In this document: positions 14,662 to 22,994 of the stretch, piece by piece
How positions within the stretch are numbered: the stretch's first letter is position 1
Layout of the letters: every line of letters begins with the position of its first letter
Assembly (NCBI GenBank): GCA_017481325.1
Contig: JAFUPG010000061.1
Location: 1 to 64,000, forward strand
Direction of reading: 5' to 3'
Source of the DNA: Oscillospiraceae bacterium
Lineage (GTDB): Bacteria; Bacillota_A; Clostridia; Oscillospirales; Oscillospiraceae
DNA length: 64,000 bases
Made by a program: the position numbers and the translations under genes
The notes under the pieces: model-generated
What the model was told of the DNA's origin: nothing
The model's input: only the letters and a program-made list of their open reading frames with translations
Database searches by the model: none

Positions 14662-15027
14662 TTATTCCCGAGCGATCGGTTCATAGGTTCTGCGTTCCGC
14701 CTCGATGGCCTCTATATATTTCTCAACAATGGAGGTCAGACGGTCAAACTGTGCATCGCTCAGTTCGTCGCACAGTCCACTGAGTTTTTCCGTGCGCTTA
14801 AGCGCTTCACGGCCAAACAGGATTCGGTCACTGGTCACTGTCAGGCAGGAGCAGATCCGGATCAAAGTTGACAGCGAAACACCTACAACCCCCCGTTCCA
14901 GATCCGAAACGTACTGCGGAGACACGTCCACCCGCTCCGCAAGCTGTTCCTGGGTCAGCTTTTTTTGCTCCCTTGCTTCCTTGATCCGCTCCCCTATTTG
15001 GATGTTGATTTCCTTTTTTTGTTTCAT
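14662..15027 (-). CDS. XRE-family helix-turn-helix regulator
   Basis: A 121-aa DNA-binding protein. The HTH covers about residues 9-65 (IGERIKEAREQKKLTQEQLAERVDVSPQYVSDLERG), typical of Cro/CI-type repressors. A helical C-terminal region (66-121) may dimerise. It is divergent from the lipoprotein gene at 15183. The shared 155-base intergenic region contains two perfect palindromes that overlap the lipoprotein promoter, so it probably controls that gene and perhaps itself. Confidence 0.88.
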   Translation of the reverse strand: MKQKKEINIQIGERIKEAREQKKLTQEQLAERVDVSPQYVSDLERGVVGVSLSTLIRICSCLTVTSDRILFGREALKRTEKLSGLCDELSDAQFDRLTSIVEKYIEAIEAERRTYEPIARE

Positions 15028-15077
15028 GATTTATCTTCCTTACCCTAAGTTTTGTCAATATAGTTTACTCAAAATTA

Positions 15078-15091
15078 GTGTTGACAAACAC
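15078..15091. promoter_or_regulatory. Palindrome overlapping the lipoprotein -35 box (candidate XRE operator)
   Basis: GTGTTGACAAACAC is a perfect inverted repeat (GTGTT-4-AACAC) that contains the TTGACA -35 element of the promoter at 15081-15110. A regulator bound here would block RNA polymerase. Confidence 0.55.
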
Positions 15092-15110
15092 AATGTAATG
15101 ATGTTATAAT
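15081..15110 (+). promoter_or_regulatory. Predicted sigma-A promoter for the lipoprotein gene
   Basis: TTGACA (15081-15086) and TATAAT (15105-15110) are both consensus, with an 18-base spacer. Confidence 0.8.
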
Positions 15111-15113
15111 TTT

Positions 15114-15130
15114 TAATAGTGTTACTATTA
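15114..15130. promoter_or_regulatory. Second palindrome at the transcription start (candidate operator)
   Basis: TAATAGTGTTACTATTA is a perfect 7-3-7 inverted repeat just downstream of the -10, covering the expected transcription start. The core AGTGTT is shared with the first palindrome region. Confidence 0.5.
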
Positions 15131-15182
15131 TCTCAGTAATATTACGCAAGCTGCAATTTTACTGTTGGACGGAGGTAATTTT

Positions 15183-16598
15183 ATGAAGCTTATGAAGAAA
15201 ATTCTCATCCTTCTGCTTGCACTTTCCCTGCTTTTTTCCCTCTGCGCCTGCGGCGACAAGAACGACAAAGTCTCGGTAGACAAGCCCACTGAAGACGACA
15301 CCCCGGAGATCGATCCCGTTAAGGCATTTGTGCAGAACTACCATTCTACTGTTGCAAAAGGCGATTTTGAAGAAATTCAAAGACTTGCGGGCGTGGATTA
15401 CAGGGCTTCCTGGGACTCCATGATGGAAGCGATGGATATGGATGAGTTCATTGCGCAGTGGAGGACAGGGTTGGAATCCGAAAATGCTGCACAGTTCATT
15501 GAAGATCCGGAGGCTTTGATTGCCAAACTGGACGAAATCGAGGATCTTGACGAGCTGTACGAGCTCTATATGGAGTATATGAGCTCCATGTATTCCGTTA
15601 ATAACGATACACAACGCAGCTATGTTATCACCAATTTCGAATACACCGAGGTCAGCGAGGAGACCCTTGCCGACATGAAGTCCTATGCGGAACAGCTGTC
15701 TGCCGGCAACCTGAGCTTCCTCATCACCGCCCAGAATATCGTAACCGCATATGCCGTCTCCTATGACATTACTTCAAACGTGAACGGCGAAGAAATCATG
15801 GCAGGCATCAATACTTATGTTGTAAAAACCACGGATGATTATTACATGTTCGCCCACTACGCTGCAAAAGACGAACTCATGTCCGGGCAGGCGCCTGACA
15901 GCGGAAACACCGAATATGTGGCAACCGTCTCCGACTACTACTCTGATTTCGTAATCGGAGATGTCTTTGACCCGGATGCGGTTCATTGCTACCACATTCC
16001 CTGGGTGCTGTATGAGCTGGGGAACGAGGAGCTCAATGCTGCCGCCGACGCTTTCAACGGAACTGTTTACGAGGAGGTTCACGCTTTCCTGGAGCAGTAT
16101 TTCGGCAGCTATGAGTACCCTGCCATTGATTTTATCAATTATTCCTGGGGACAAAAAGGAGATATCCTGTCCATCTATGTGAAGGCCCGGCTGCTGGACG
16201 CAGACTATACCGTATACTTTGTTTACAATATGGCCGTCAGCACCGGCGCTCCTGCCTCCAACGAGGAAGTCCTGGCAGCCTATGGACTCTCGGAGGAAGA
16301 CTACCTCTCCCAGGTCGGTTCCGTGATTTATGACAGCTACGCCGCACTGCGTGGAGGCGTTGAAAGCGGCAACGTGCCTCAGGAACAGTATGATGAACTT
16401 CTGAGCAAGTCCATGGACGACGTTAACATGGTCAATGCCATTCCCCTGGTGGGGCCCGACGGACAGCTTTGGGTCAATATCGGCACCTACTCCTATGCCG
16501 GAGCGGGCTGGTATGATCATATTTTTGATCTGAGTACCGGCACCTATGCCGAATTCCCCCTGTGCACGGAGGAACACGTTCTGGATCTGCCCGAATAA
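15183..16598 (+). CDS. Secreted lipoprotein, function unknown
   Basis: A 471-aa protein starting at the ATG with GGAGGT six bases upstream. A type II signal peptide is clear: MKLMKKILILLLALSLLFS followed by the lipobox LCAC, which would anchor the mature protein to the outer face of the membrane by a lipidated Cys near residue 22. The mature part is acidic and rich in Tyr, Asp and Glu, and has no motif I recognise. About residues 35-130 look like a helical domain, and the rest contains repeated aromatic beta-type stretches. It has its own strong promoter overlapped by palindromes and a terminator, so it is a regulated single-gene unit next to an XRE repressor. Confidence 0.85.
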   Translation: MKLMKKILILLLALSLLFSLCACGDKNDKVSVDKPTEDDTPEIDPVKAFVQNYHSTVAKGDFEEIQRLAGVDYRASWDSMMEAMDMDEFIAQWRTGLESENAAQFIEDPEALIAKLDEIEDLDELYELYMEYMSSMYSVNNDTQRSYVITNFEYTEVSEETLADMKSYAEQLSAGNLSFLITAQNIVTAYAVSYDITSNVNGEEIMAGINTYVVKTTDDYYMFAHYAAKDELMSGQAPDSGNTEYVATVSDYYSDFVIGDVFDPDAVHCYHIPWVLYELGNEELNAAADAFNGTVYEEVHAFLEQYFGSYEYPAIDFINYSWGQKGDILSIYVKARLLDADYTVYFVYNMAVSTGAPASNEEVLAAYGLSEEDYLSQVGSVIYDSYAALRGGVESGNVPQEQYDELLSKSMDDVNMVNAIPLVGPDGQLWVNIGTYSYAGAGWYDHIFDLSTGTYAEFPLCTEEHVLDLPE

Positions 16599-16608
16599 CT
16601 TGAATAGA

Positions 16609-16647
16609 AAATCTGCGGTCAAAGTATCTGACCGCAGATTTCTTTTG
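16609..16647 (+). terminator. Intrinsic terminator after the lipoprotein gene
   Basis: A perfect 13-bp stem AAATCTGCGGTCA / TGACCGCAGATTT with a 7-base loop is followed by CTTTT. Confidence 0.9.
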
Positions 16648-16648
16648 C

Positions 16649-16676
16649 TTGATTTTTGGAGCAATCGTGCTATGAT
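16649..16676 (+). promoter_or_regulatory. Predicted sigma-A promoter for the D-aminoacylase gene
   Basis: TTGATT (16649-16654) and TATGAT (16671-16676) have a 16-base spacer. The transcript would begin near 16683, which supports the start codon at 16696 over upstream alternatives. Confidence 0.6.
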
Positions 16677-16695
16677 GGGCTTAGAGGTGATTTTC

Positions 16696-18282
16696 ATGCT
16701 GGATTATCTGATTCGGGGGGCTACGCTGCTGGACGGCAGCGGCAAGGCAGGCTATGTTGCCGACCTCGGAATCATCGGAAATAAGATCGCCGCCATTGGC
16801 GAGAATCTGGGCGAGGCTGCCCATGTGATGGACGGCAGAGGCTACTGCCTGAGTCCCGGTTTTCTGGACATTCACCGCCACGGCGACGGTGCTGCCTTCC
16901 GCCCGGGTTACGGAGAATTGGAGTTGCGACAGGGCTTAACCACCGTGGTCAACGGTGCCTGCGGCCTGTCCCTGGCACCCTTTGGTAACACACATCGGGA
17001 GGAGCTGCTGCACTATCTGAGCCCGGTCACCGGTTTCCCCGATCCGGCCATTCCCACAGAGTCTATGGCTGCCTATCTGGATGCACTGGCGAAGCGTCCG
17101 CTGCCCTTAAACGTGGGCATGATGGTGGGCGGCGGCACGGTGCGTGCGGATCTCTTCGGCTACGGGCCGGAGGAGCCGTCCTCTTACACACAGATCCATC
17201 AGAAGTTGGAGCAATCCTTACAGGCCGGTGCCCTGGCGGTGTCTCTGGGGCTGGGCTATGCACCGGAGTGTTTTTACTCCACCCAAGGGCTGATCCGTGC
17301 CCTGGCGCCTTTGCGGAATTCTCAAATCCCCATCTGCGTGCATATGCGTGAGGAGGGCGACCGGGTCTGCGAAGCGCTGCGGGAGATGCTGGAAGTTTCC
17401 GGGGCGCTGAACTGCCCTCTGCACATCAGCCATCTGAAGGCCATGGGTATGCGGAACTGGAACAAGCGAATCCCCCATGCGCTGGAACTGATGGAGCAGG
17501 CAAGGCAGAAGGGGCAGAAAGTCAGCTGCGATGTGTACCTTTACGAGGCAGGAACCACCCAGCTGCTGCACCTCCTGCCCACGGATTTTCTGGTGGGCGG
17601 TGTGGATGCCATCTGCCGGAGGCTGGAAGATCCCCTCCAGCGTGAGATTTTGAAGGAACGCATCGCCACGGGTCGGGATTTTGACAATATCGCCCAGATG
17701 GTGGGCTGGGAGAATATCATGCTCTCGGCCATGGAGCTTCCGGAGCATCAGGATTTGATCGGGCGAAATGTGGCAGAGGCTGCGGAGGAACTGCGGATGC
17801 ATCCCGTAGACTGCATCTGCCATCTGCTGGCCAGGGAGCGCTGCTCCGTGACCATGATCGACCGCATCACCTGCGAGGAGGATATTGCACGGATTCTGGC
17901 CGATCCCCATGCCGCCGTCATCTCCGACGCAACCTACCCGGACAAGGGTCTGCCCCACCCCAGAGTGTACGGAAATGTCGCACGGCTCTTTGAGCGTTTT
18001 GTGTATGGGCTTCAGACCATTTCTCTTGCGGAGGCGGTACGGAAGCTCACGTCCCTCCCTGCCGGGATCATGGGTCTGAAGACGAAAGGAATTCTGAAAG
18101 TGGGAATGGATGCCGACCTGAACCTGTTCCGCCCCGAGGAATTCAAGGAAATGGGCAGCTATCTGAATCCAAAACAGTACGCCCAGGGCATGGACACGGT
18201 TTTCGTCATGGGCAAGCCTGTGATCTATCATGGGGAAAGAACCGGACAGCTAACCGGAGAGGTCCTCAGAAGAAGCTTATGA
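16696..18282 (+). CDS. N-acyl-D-amino-acid deacylase / D-aminoacylase family amidohydrolase
   Basis: A 528-aa amidohydrolase-superfamily enzyme with a TIM-barrel metal site, which removes the acyl group from N-acyl-D-amino acids or related amides. The N-terminal MLDYLIRGATLLDGSGKAGYVADLGI is the typical strand pair of the composite beta domain. The first metal motif is GFLDIHRHGDG (HxH, near residue 60). HMREEGDRV and HISHLKAMG supply further histidines. The C-terminal GILKVGMDADLNLF is characteristic. The ATG is preceded by AGAGGTG. The substrate is not identifiable; salvage of peptidoglycan-derived D-amino acids is one possibility. Confidence 0.88.
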   Translation: MLDYLIRGATLLDGSGKAGYVADLGIIGNKIAAIGENLGEAAHVMDGRGYCLSPGFLDIHRHGDGAAFRPGYGELELRQGLTTVVNGACGLSLAPFGNTHREELLHYLSPVTGFPDPAIPTESMAAYLDALAKRPLPLNVGMMVGGGTVRADLFGYGPEEPSSYTQIHQKLEQSLQAGALAVSLGLGYAPECFYSTQGLIRALAPLRNSQIPICVHMREEGDRVCEALREMLEVSGALNCPLHISHLKAMGMRNWNKRIPHALELMEQARQKGQKVSCDVYLYEAGTTQLLHLLPTDFLVGGVDAICRRLEDPLQREILKERIATGRDFDNIAQMVGWENIMLSAMELPEHQDLIGRNVAEAAEELRMHPVDCICHLLARERCSVTMIDRITCEEDIARILADPHAAVISDATYPDKGLPHPRVYGNVARLFERFVYGLQTISLAEAVRKLTSLPAGIMGLKTKGILKVGMDADLNLFRPEEFKEMGSYLNPKQYAQGMDTVFVMGKPVIYHGERTGQLTGEVLRRSL

Positions 18283-18303
18283 AGGCGAAAGGGATGTCAT
18301 TTG

Positions 18304-18410
18304 GAACTAAGAACTCATAGCGAACAGCTAAGAACAAAGGTGTGCCTGCGGCACGGATTTTATTTTCATGGGCTGAGCCCATACCTCAGTTATTCGTTCT
18401 TAGCCATTAG
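18304..18410. repeat. Dispersed element with inverted ends, copy 2
   Basis: It has the same modules as at 3585: an AACTAAGAAC-type left end, GGTGTGCCTGCGGCACGGATTT, an internal hairpin (ATGGGCTGAGCCCAT) and a right end TTCGTTCTTAGCCATTAG. At about 107 bases it is the shortest copy. It fills most of the 208-base gap between the D-aminoacylase and the phosphoglycerate mutase genes. Confidence 0.7.
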
Positions 18411-18452
18411 CTCGCCGATAACCATCTGTTTGAACGCCTGAAATGTTGAAAG

Positions 18453-18490
18453 AAAACAGAGCCGCCCTTTGGATTGGCAGCTCTGTTTTT
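18453..18490. terminator. Bidirectional terminator before the phosphoglycerate mutase end
   Basis: ACAGAGCCGCC / GGCAGCTCTGT arms with one mismatch and a short loop have A4 on the left and T7 on the right. It can serve both the minus-strand gene ending at 18491 and any plus-strand readthrough. Confidence 0.75.
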
Positions 18491-19696
18491 TTATATTTCG
18501 CCTTTGATCAGATACTCCATCAGGCGATGGCCTTCGGGGAGGTAGAGGCCTGTGGTTTTTGCTTCGGCCTCGGTGTAGCGGTGGCTGTGATTTTTCTTTG
18601 CTCTGTTGTCGTAAAGGACAAAGGGAACCGGGTCGGCAATGTGGGTCATGTAGCGAATGGGTGTAGGATGGTCGGGGGTCAGGAGAATGCGGTAGTCCGA
18701 ATCTCCCAGCGCCTCCTGCATTCTGCCCAGAATATCACGGTCAATGGCCTCAATGGCGGCGATTTTCCCCTCGGCAGAGCCGTGGTGGGAACATTCATCG
18801 GGAGCTTCCACGTGGATATAGACCAGATCGCAGCCCTCTTTCAGCAGCTGCAAGGCGGCATCGGCCTTGGCCCGATAATCCGTGACCATGCCGCCGGTAG
18901 CGCCCTCGACCCGGGGCGCTGCCATACCGGCGCAGAGTCCCAGACCTTTGATCAGATCCACGGCGCAGACCACAGCGCCTTTGACTCCGTGGAGCTTCTC
19001 CAGGGTGTCAAAGCGAGGCTTGGTTCCCAAGCCCCAGAACCACAGGGAGTTGGCAGGTCGTTTGCCCTCTTTCATGCGGCGCAGGTTGACGGGGTGATCC
19101 TTCAGGAGCTCGTGGGAGGCCTTTTGCAGCGCCAGCAGTTCCCCGGCATAGAGCCCCTTGGGAAGATAGTTGGCAATGGGCTGGCCCGTAATGTCATGGG
19201 GCGGTGTCAGCTCTGCACCGGGCTTGCCCTGTGCCATCACGGTGCAGTGGCGGTAGCTGATGCCTGCATAGAGCTTCAGCTTCTCCGAAAACAGGGGCTG
19301 CAGCGCCTCAATCAGCGTTTTGGCCTCCGCCGTGCTGATCTCTCCGGAGGAGAAATCCACCATGGTTTTCTGTTCATATTCCGTTTCCGGGCTGAGGCAG
19401 ACCAGATTGGTACGCAGGCAGAGGTCGTCCTCCCTCAGGTCGATACCCATGGCCACCGCCTCCAGAGGGGACCGGCCGGAGTAATAGACCTTGGGGTCGA
19501 AGCCCATTACCGCCATATTGGCGGTGTCAGAGCCGGGAGGCATGCCCCGGGGCACGGTTCGGGCAAGTCCCATGATACCCTCCCGGGCCAGACGGTCCAT
19601 ATGGGGCTTATCTGCCGCTTCCATGGGGGTTTTGCCGCCCAGCGAGTCCACGGGCAGATCCGCCATGCCGTCGGCAAGAATCACGATGTATTTCAT
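18491..19696 (-). CDS. Cofactor-independent phosphoglycerate mutase (ApgM type)
   Basis: A 401-aa alkaline-phosphatase-superfamily enzyme interconverting 3- and 2-phosphoglycerate in glycolysis. The metal site begins at ILADGMADLPVDSLGG (residues 5-20), and PPGSDTANMAVMGFDP carries the catalytic Ser (near residue 62). YIHVEAPDECSHHG and LLTPDHPTP hold the later metal ligands. The pattern is that of the archaeal-type ApgM rather than the longer GpmI. It sits 16 bases after a DUF3786 gene and is probably co-transcribed with it. Confidence 0.92.
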   Translation of the reverse strand: MKYIVILADGMADLPVDSLGGKTPMEAADKPHMDRLAREGIMGLARTVPRGMPPGSDTANMAVMGFDPKVYYSGRSPLEAVAMGIDLREDDLCLRTNLVCLSPETEYEQKTMVDFSSGEISTAEAKTLIEALQPLFSEKLKLYAGISYRHCTVMAQGKPGAELTPPHDITGQPIANYLPKGLYAGELLALQKASHELLKDHPVNLRRMKEGKRPANSLWFWGLGTKPRFDTLEKLHGVKGAVVCAVDLIKGLGLCAGMAAPRVEGATGGMVTDYRAKADAALQLLKEGCDLVYIHVEAPDECSHHGSAEGKIAAIEAIDRDILGRMQEALGDSDYRILLTPDHPTPIRYMTHIADPVPFVLYDNRAKKNHSHRYTEAEAKTTGLYLPEGHRLMEYLIKGEI

Positions 19697-19712
19697 AGTT
19701 ATCTCTTCTTTC

Positions 19713-20321
19713 TCATAGACCCATCTGCTGACGGATCAGGCTTTGCAGCACACCGGCCACATAGAACACTGTCTCATATTTCATAAATTCCAGGGTGTTT
19801 GTATCCCAAAGGAGGGTCAGGGAGGCTGGGAATTCCTCGTCGGAGCGGTAGAGCTTCAGCTGCACCTTCAGATCCCGAAAAATCGTGAAGCAAAAGCCCG
19901 CATCGCCCATGGGAACGGGCTCTCCTCCCAGATAATGGCAGGAGCAGGTGAAGCCAAAGAAATTGCGGTCAAAGAAGTCCGCATCGGCGGAAGAAAAATC
20001 CGTCGTCACACCCACATAACGGGTGCCCAAGCTGTTGACGGGAGCGTAACGTCCGGCGGCTACCTTGGGATAGCCCTCATGGCACAGCAGGTCGTAGATG
20101 CTCAGTGCCTCGGTAAAATCGGCGGCAGAACCGTCCTCGCTGCGGTACACCTGCCCGGTTTTGCGGCAAATGCGGTACGTCCGATGGAGGAAGATCACAT
20201 ACAGCCACTGTGCATCGTAGCTAAGATCCCATCTGCGGATTAGTTCCTCCTGGGAAAAGCCCAGAAAATACGCTGCCGCCCGATCCCTTGCCAGAGCATA
20301 GTTATCTTGTTTCGTCATCAT
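19713..20321 (-). CDS. DUF3786-like protein
   Basis: A 202-aa soluble protein. I chose the ATGATG at 20321 because AAGGGG lies about 7 bases upstream; the frame stays open further but lacks a ribosome site. The sequence SIYDLLCHEGYPKVAAGRYAPVNSLG, several Cys (FTCSCHYLGG), and a conserved C-terminal LLWDTNTLEFMKYETVFYVAG fit DUF3786 as I remember it. This family is common in anaerobes with corrinoid or one-carbon genes and has no proven activity. It is upstream of, and probably in an operon with, phosphoglycerate mutase. Confidence 0.7.
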   Translation of the reverse strand: MMTKQDNYALARDRAAAYFLGFSQEELIRRWDLSYDAQWLYVIFLHRTYRICRKTGQVYRSEDGSAADFTEALSIYDLLCHEGYPKVAAGRYAPVNSLGTRYVGVTTDFSSADADFFDRNFFGFTCSCHYLGGEPVPMGDAGFCFTIFRDLKVQLKLYRSDEEFPASLTLLWDTNTLEFMKYETVFYVAGVLQSLIRQQMGL

Positions 20322-20546
20322 ACGCAACCCCTTGCACCGGAAACAGCGTTGCCGGAACCTCTCCTTCCTTTTCTTTTCATACAATTTAGCACATAAAATC
20401 AAAAAAGACAAGTGCATATTTCCCTCAGGCCGTATTTTGTGATTTTATCACGGAAAAAGCCCCGGTTTCGGCTTATAATAAGCACAGAAAAAGGATACAG
20501 CTACTGTATTTTTTGAAAATCTGTGATACAATAAGGAGGTCGTCCC

Positions 20547-20738
20547 ATGAGACAGTTTGTTCATCTGTTTTCCCTGCTCCTTTTCCTGCTGGGCGGAGCG
20601 GTGGGACTTTTCTACTATATCGCCGCCGGCCTTCCCCTCTCTGAGGGAGCCTGGATCAGCGCCCTTTGCACGGGGCTGATCGGCTGGCTGTTTGCGGAAT
20701 TTTTCTTCAAGGAGCGGAATGAACCATGCAATACCTGA
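20547..20738 (+). CDS. Small two-pass membrane protein upstream of ccdA
   Basis: A 63-aa protein with two hydrophobic segments (about residues 5-27 and 35-52) and a short charged tail (FFKERNEPCNT). The ATG has an excellent AAGGAGGTCGTCCC site. Its last 13 bases overlap the start of ccdA, so it is translationally coupled to the thiol-redox cassette. I do not recognise a family; a role in membrane redox or complex assembly is only suggested by context. Confidence 0.75.
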   Translation: MRQFVHLFSLLLFLLGGAVGLFYYIAAGLPLSEGAWISALCTGLIGWLFAEFFFKERNEPCNT

Positions 20739-21388
20739 TTTCCTTTTTGGAGGGCATTATCACCTTTATCTCCCCCTGTCTTCTGCCCATGCTGCCCATT
20801 TATATCTCCTATTTTGCCGGAGGCGGCGTGCGCAGCACCAGAAAAACCCTGCTGGTGGCCTCCGGCTTTGTGCTGGGCTTTACCCTGGTGTTTATGGCCA
20901 TGGGCGCTCTGGCAGGCACGGTGGGCAGCTTCTTAAAGCGCTATGAGCTGGCGGTGAATATCATTTCCGGTCTGGTGGTAATCTTCTTCGGCCTGAATTT
21001 CCTGGGCGTGTTCAAGCTGAATCTGTTCCGGGGCAGTAAGCGTCGGGTGGACGGCAGCAATATGGGATTTTTCTCCGCTCTGGTCTTCGGTGTGATCTTC
21101 TCCCTGGGCTGGACGCCCTGTGTGGGCGCTTTCCTGGGCTCTGCCCTGATGCTGGCCTCCCAGCAAGGTCATGTGGTGGAGGGTATGCTGATGCTTCTGG
21201 CCTATTCGCTGGGTCTGGGTGTGCCCTTCCTCCTCAGTGCGGTGCTGATCGATTATCTGAAATCCGCTTTTAACTGGATCAAGCGCCACTATAGGGTCAT
21301 CAACATCGTCTGCGGCTGTCTGCTGATTCTCATCGGTATTCTCATGGCCACAGGGCTGCTGGGTCGGCTGCTGACGGCGCTGAGTTAA
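20726..21388 (+). CDS. ccdA: CcdA-type cytochrome c biogenesis/thiol-disulfide transporter
   Basis: A 220-aa polytopic membrane protein (about six segments) of the CcdA/DsbD-beta family. It passes electrons from cytoplasmic thioredoxin across the membrane to extracytoplasmic thiol proteins through a pair of membrane cysteines. The pair is visible as ISPCLLPMLP (residues 11-20) and LGWTPCVGAFLG (near residue 130). The downstream TlpA-like protein, 10 bases away, is the expected electron acceptor. Confidence 0.93.
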   Translation: MQYLISFLEGIITFISPCLLPMLPIYISYFAGGGVRSTRKTLLVASGFVLGFTLVFMAMGALAGTVGSFLKRYELAVNIISGLVVIFFGLNFLGVFKLNLFRGSKRRVDGSNMGFFSALVFGVIFSLGWTPCVGAFLGSALMLASQQGHVVEGMLMLLAYSLGLGVPFLLSAVLIDYLKSAFNWIKRHYRVINIVCGCLLILIGILMATGLLGRLLTALS

Positions 21389-21398
21389 GGAGGTTATG

Positions 21399-22058
21399 AT
21401 GAATAAAAAAGTTCTTTTGATCTTAATTGTGACCCTGGTGCTGGTCATCGGCGGTGCTTACTTCTTCTATCAGCAGTTTGCCCCCGGATTTGCGCCGGAG
21501 CAGCTGGCCACCTTCGCTCCCACCACGGAGCCGCCCACCACAGAGCCTTCCACAGAGGAAAGCACCGAAGCAAGCACCGAAGCATCCACAGAAGTCCCCA
21601 CCGAGGCGACGACGGAAGCGCCGGATCTCAGCGCACCGGATTTTACGGTATATGATGCGCAGGGCAACGAGGTGAAGCTGTCGGATTATTTCGGCAAGCC
21701 CATCGTGCTGAATTTCTGGGCCAGCTGGTGCGGCCCCTGTAAGATGGAGATGCCCTATTTTGAAGAAGTTTATCAACAGATCGCTGATCGAGTGCAGTTC
21801 CTCATGGTCAACTCCACCGACGGTTCCTCCGAGACCGTGGAAACCGCCTCTGCCTTTATTGCGGAACAGGGCTATACCTTCCCCGTTTTTTACGATACAA
21901 GCTTTGAGGCCAGCATCAATTATCAGGCATTTTCTCTGCCTACCACCTACTTTATCTCCGCCGAGGGAGAGCTGATTGCCAAGGCCACCGGTTCTATCGA
22001 CAAGGACACGCTGCTCTACGGCATCGGCATGATCGCCGAAATTCAGGAAAGCCAATAA
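21399..22058 (+). CDS. Membrane-anchored TlpA/ResA-like thioredoxin
   Basis: A 219-aa protein. I take the second ATG of ATGATG because GGAGG is 5 bases upstream of it. An N-terminal anchor (VLLILIVTLVLVIGGAYFFY) is followed by a low-complexity Thr/Glu/Pro spacer (about residues 40-70, many TEAS/TEEPT units). A thioredoxin fold with active-site FWASWCGPCKMEMPYF (near residue 105) and the cis-Pro loop FSLPTTYFI follow. It should act outside the membrane as a thiol reductase fed by CcdA. Its target is unknown, since no cytochrome c genes are adjacent. A terminator follows directly. Confidence 0.92.
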   Translation: MNKKVLLILIVTLVLVIGGAYFFYQQFAPGFAPEQLATFAPTTEPPTTEPSTEESTEASTEASTEVPTEATTEAPDLSAPDFTVYDAQGNEVKLSDYFGKPIVLNFWASWCGPCKMEMPYFEEVYQQIADRVQFLMVNSTDGSSETVETASAFIAEQGYTFPVFYDTSFEASINYQAFSLPTTYFISAEGELIAKATGSIDKDTLLYGIGMIAEIQESQ

Positions 22059-22062
22059 AAGA

Positions 22063-22098
22063 CGGAGCCTCCCATTTACGGGAGGCTTCGATTTTCAT
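22063..22098. terminator. Bidirectional terminator between tlpA-like and ABC permease genes
   Basis: GAGCCTCCC / GGGAGGCTT arms around ATTTAC are flanked by AAAAGACG and CGATTTTC. It lies between two convergent genes. Confidence 0.75.
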
Positions 22099-22994
22099 TA
22101 TTTTGCCTTCTTTTTGCGGAGGTTCAGCAGTACATAAACCGCAAGGAACAGCAGCATGCTGCCGCCCAGCACCGTGTACATCACGGGGATGGAAACCTTG
22201 TCACCAAAGAAGTAAATATTGGCATCCACCGCAGCTCTGGTACTCTCCACCAGTTCCTCGGGATAGCCCTCGGAGAGCATCTGGCGGAAAACACCGTCCA
22301 TGGCATGGGTGCGAACCAGAGCCGTGCCGTAGGTTCCGGGGAGGAAGGAGATGATCTTCTGCAGGGTTTCGGGGAACTGGGAGATGGGCATATATGCGCC
22401 GCAGATGAAGCCGTAGCAGGAGGAGATGATGGTTCCCACAGCAGAGATCTGCCCCTGGGTGGAGAGGAAATGGCTGATCACCGAGGACAGCGCCGTGCCG
22501 AACATGGTCAGAAGCAGCACGTCCAGCAGCAGGAAGAGAATATCCGTAAGGCTGAGATAGAAGCCGGTCAGTGCCAGATAGCCAAAGCAGACCACCGTGG
22601 CAACCAGGCAGATCAAAAGTGTGGAAAGAAGAGTGCTGATATAGTAGCTTGCTGCCAGGGTAGAGCCCTTGACCGGAGAGATGGTCAGATCCCGAATGGT
22701 GCCGTTGGCCTTATCCTGCACCATGAGCATATTGGAGCAGAAGGCTACGGTCACGCAGGACACCGCCAAAATCGAGGACACCAGCTGACCGCCCACAAAG
22801 CCATTGACCAGACTTTCATCGGGAACCAGATGGGGCGGCAGATTCATCAGGAAGCTGTCCTTATAGACATTTCCCAGGAAGGTAGCGTAGAGCACCAGCA
22901 GGATCATGGGGGTGATCAGGGCGGTGAAGAACATGCCCTTATCCTTAAAAAACAGCTTGGTATTACGGTCGATCAGTGCGTTTAAGGTCTTCAT
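22098..22994 (-). CDS. ABC-2 type transporter permease
   Basis: A 298-aa membrane protein with about six hydrophobic segments and a large extracytoplasmic loop after the first (residues 45-85). The YYISTLLSTLLICLVATVVCFGYLALTGFYLSL and GFICGAYMPISQFPETLQKIISFLPGTYG regions are typical of ABC-2 exporters (drug or antibiotic resistance type). It overlaps the ATPase gene by 4 bases. Substrate unknown. Confidence 0.9.
   Translation of the reverse strand: MKTLNALIDRNTKLFFKDKGMFFTALITPMILLVLYATFLGNVYKDSFLMNLPPHLVPDESLVNGFVGGQLVSSILAVSCVTVAFCSNMLMVQDKANGTIRDLTISPVKGSTLAASYYISTLLSTLLICLVATVVCFGYLALTGFYLSLTDILFLLLDVLLLTMFGTALSSVISHFLSTQGQISAVGTIISSCYGFICGAYMPISQFPETLQKIISFLPGTYGTALVRTHAMDGVFRQMLSEGYPEELVESTRAAVDANIYFFGDKVSIPVMYTVLGGSMLLFLAVYVLLNLRKKKAK

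Noticed and set aside
18443..19786. Plus-strand frame covering the phosphoglycerate mutase gene
   Set aside because: Composition is typical of an antisense shadow; the minus-strand frame has the metal and phosphoserine motifs of ApgM.
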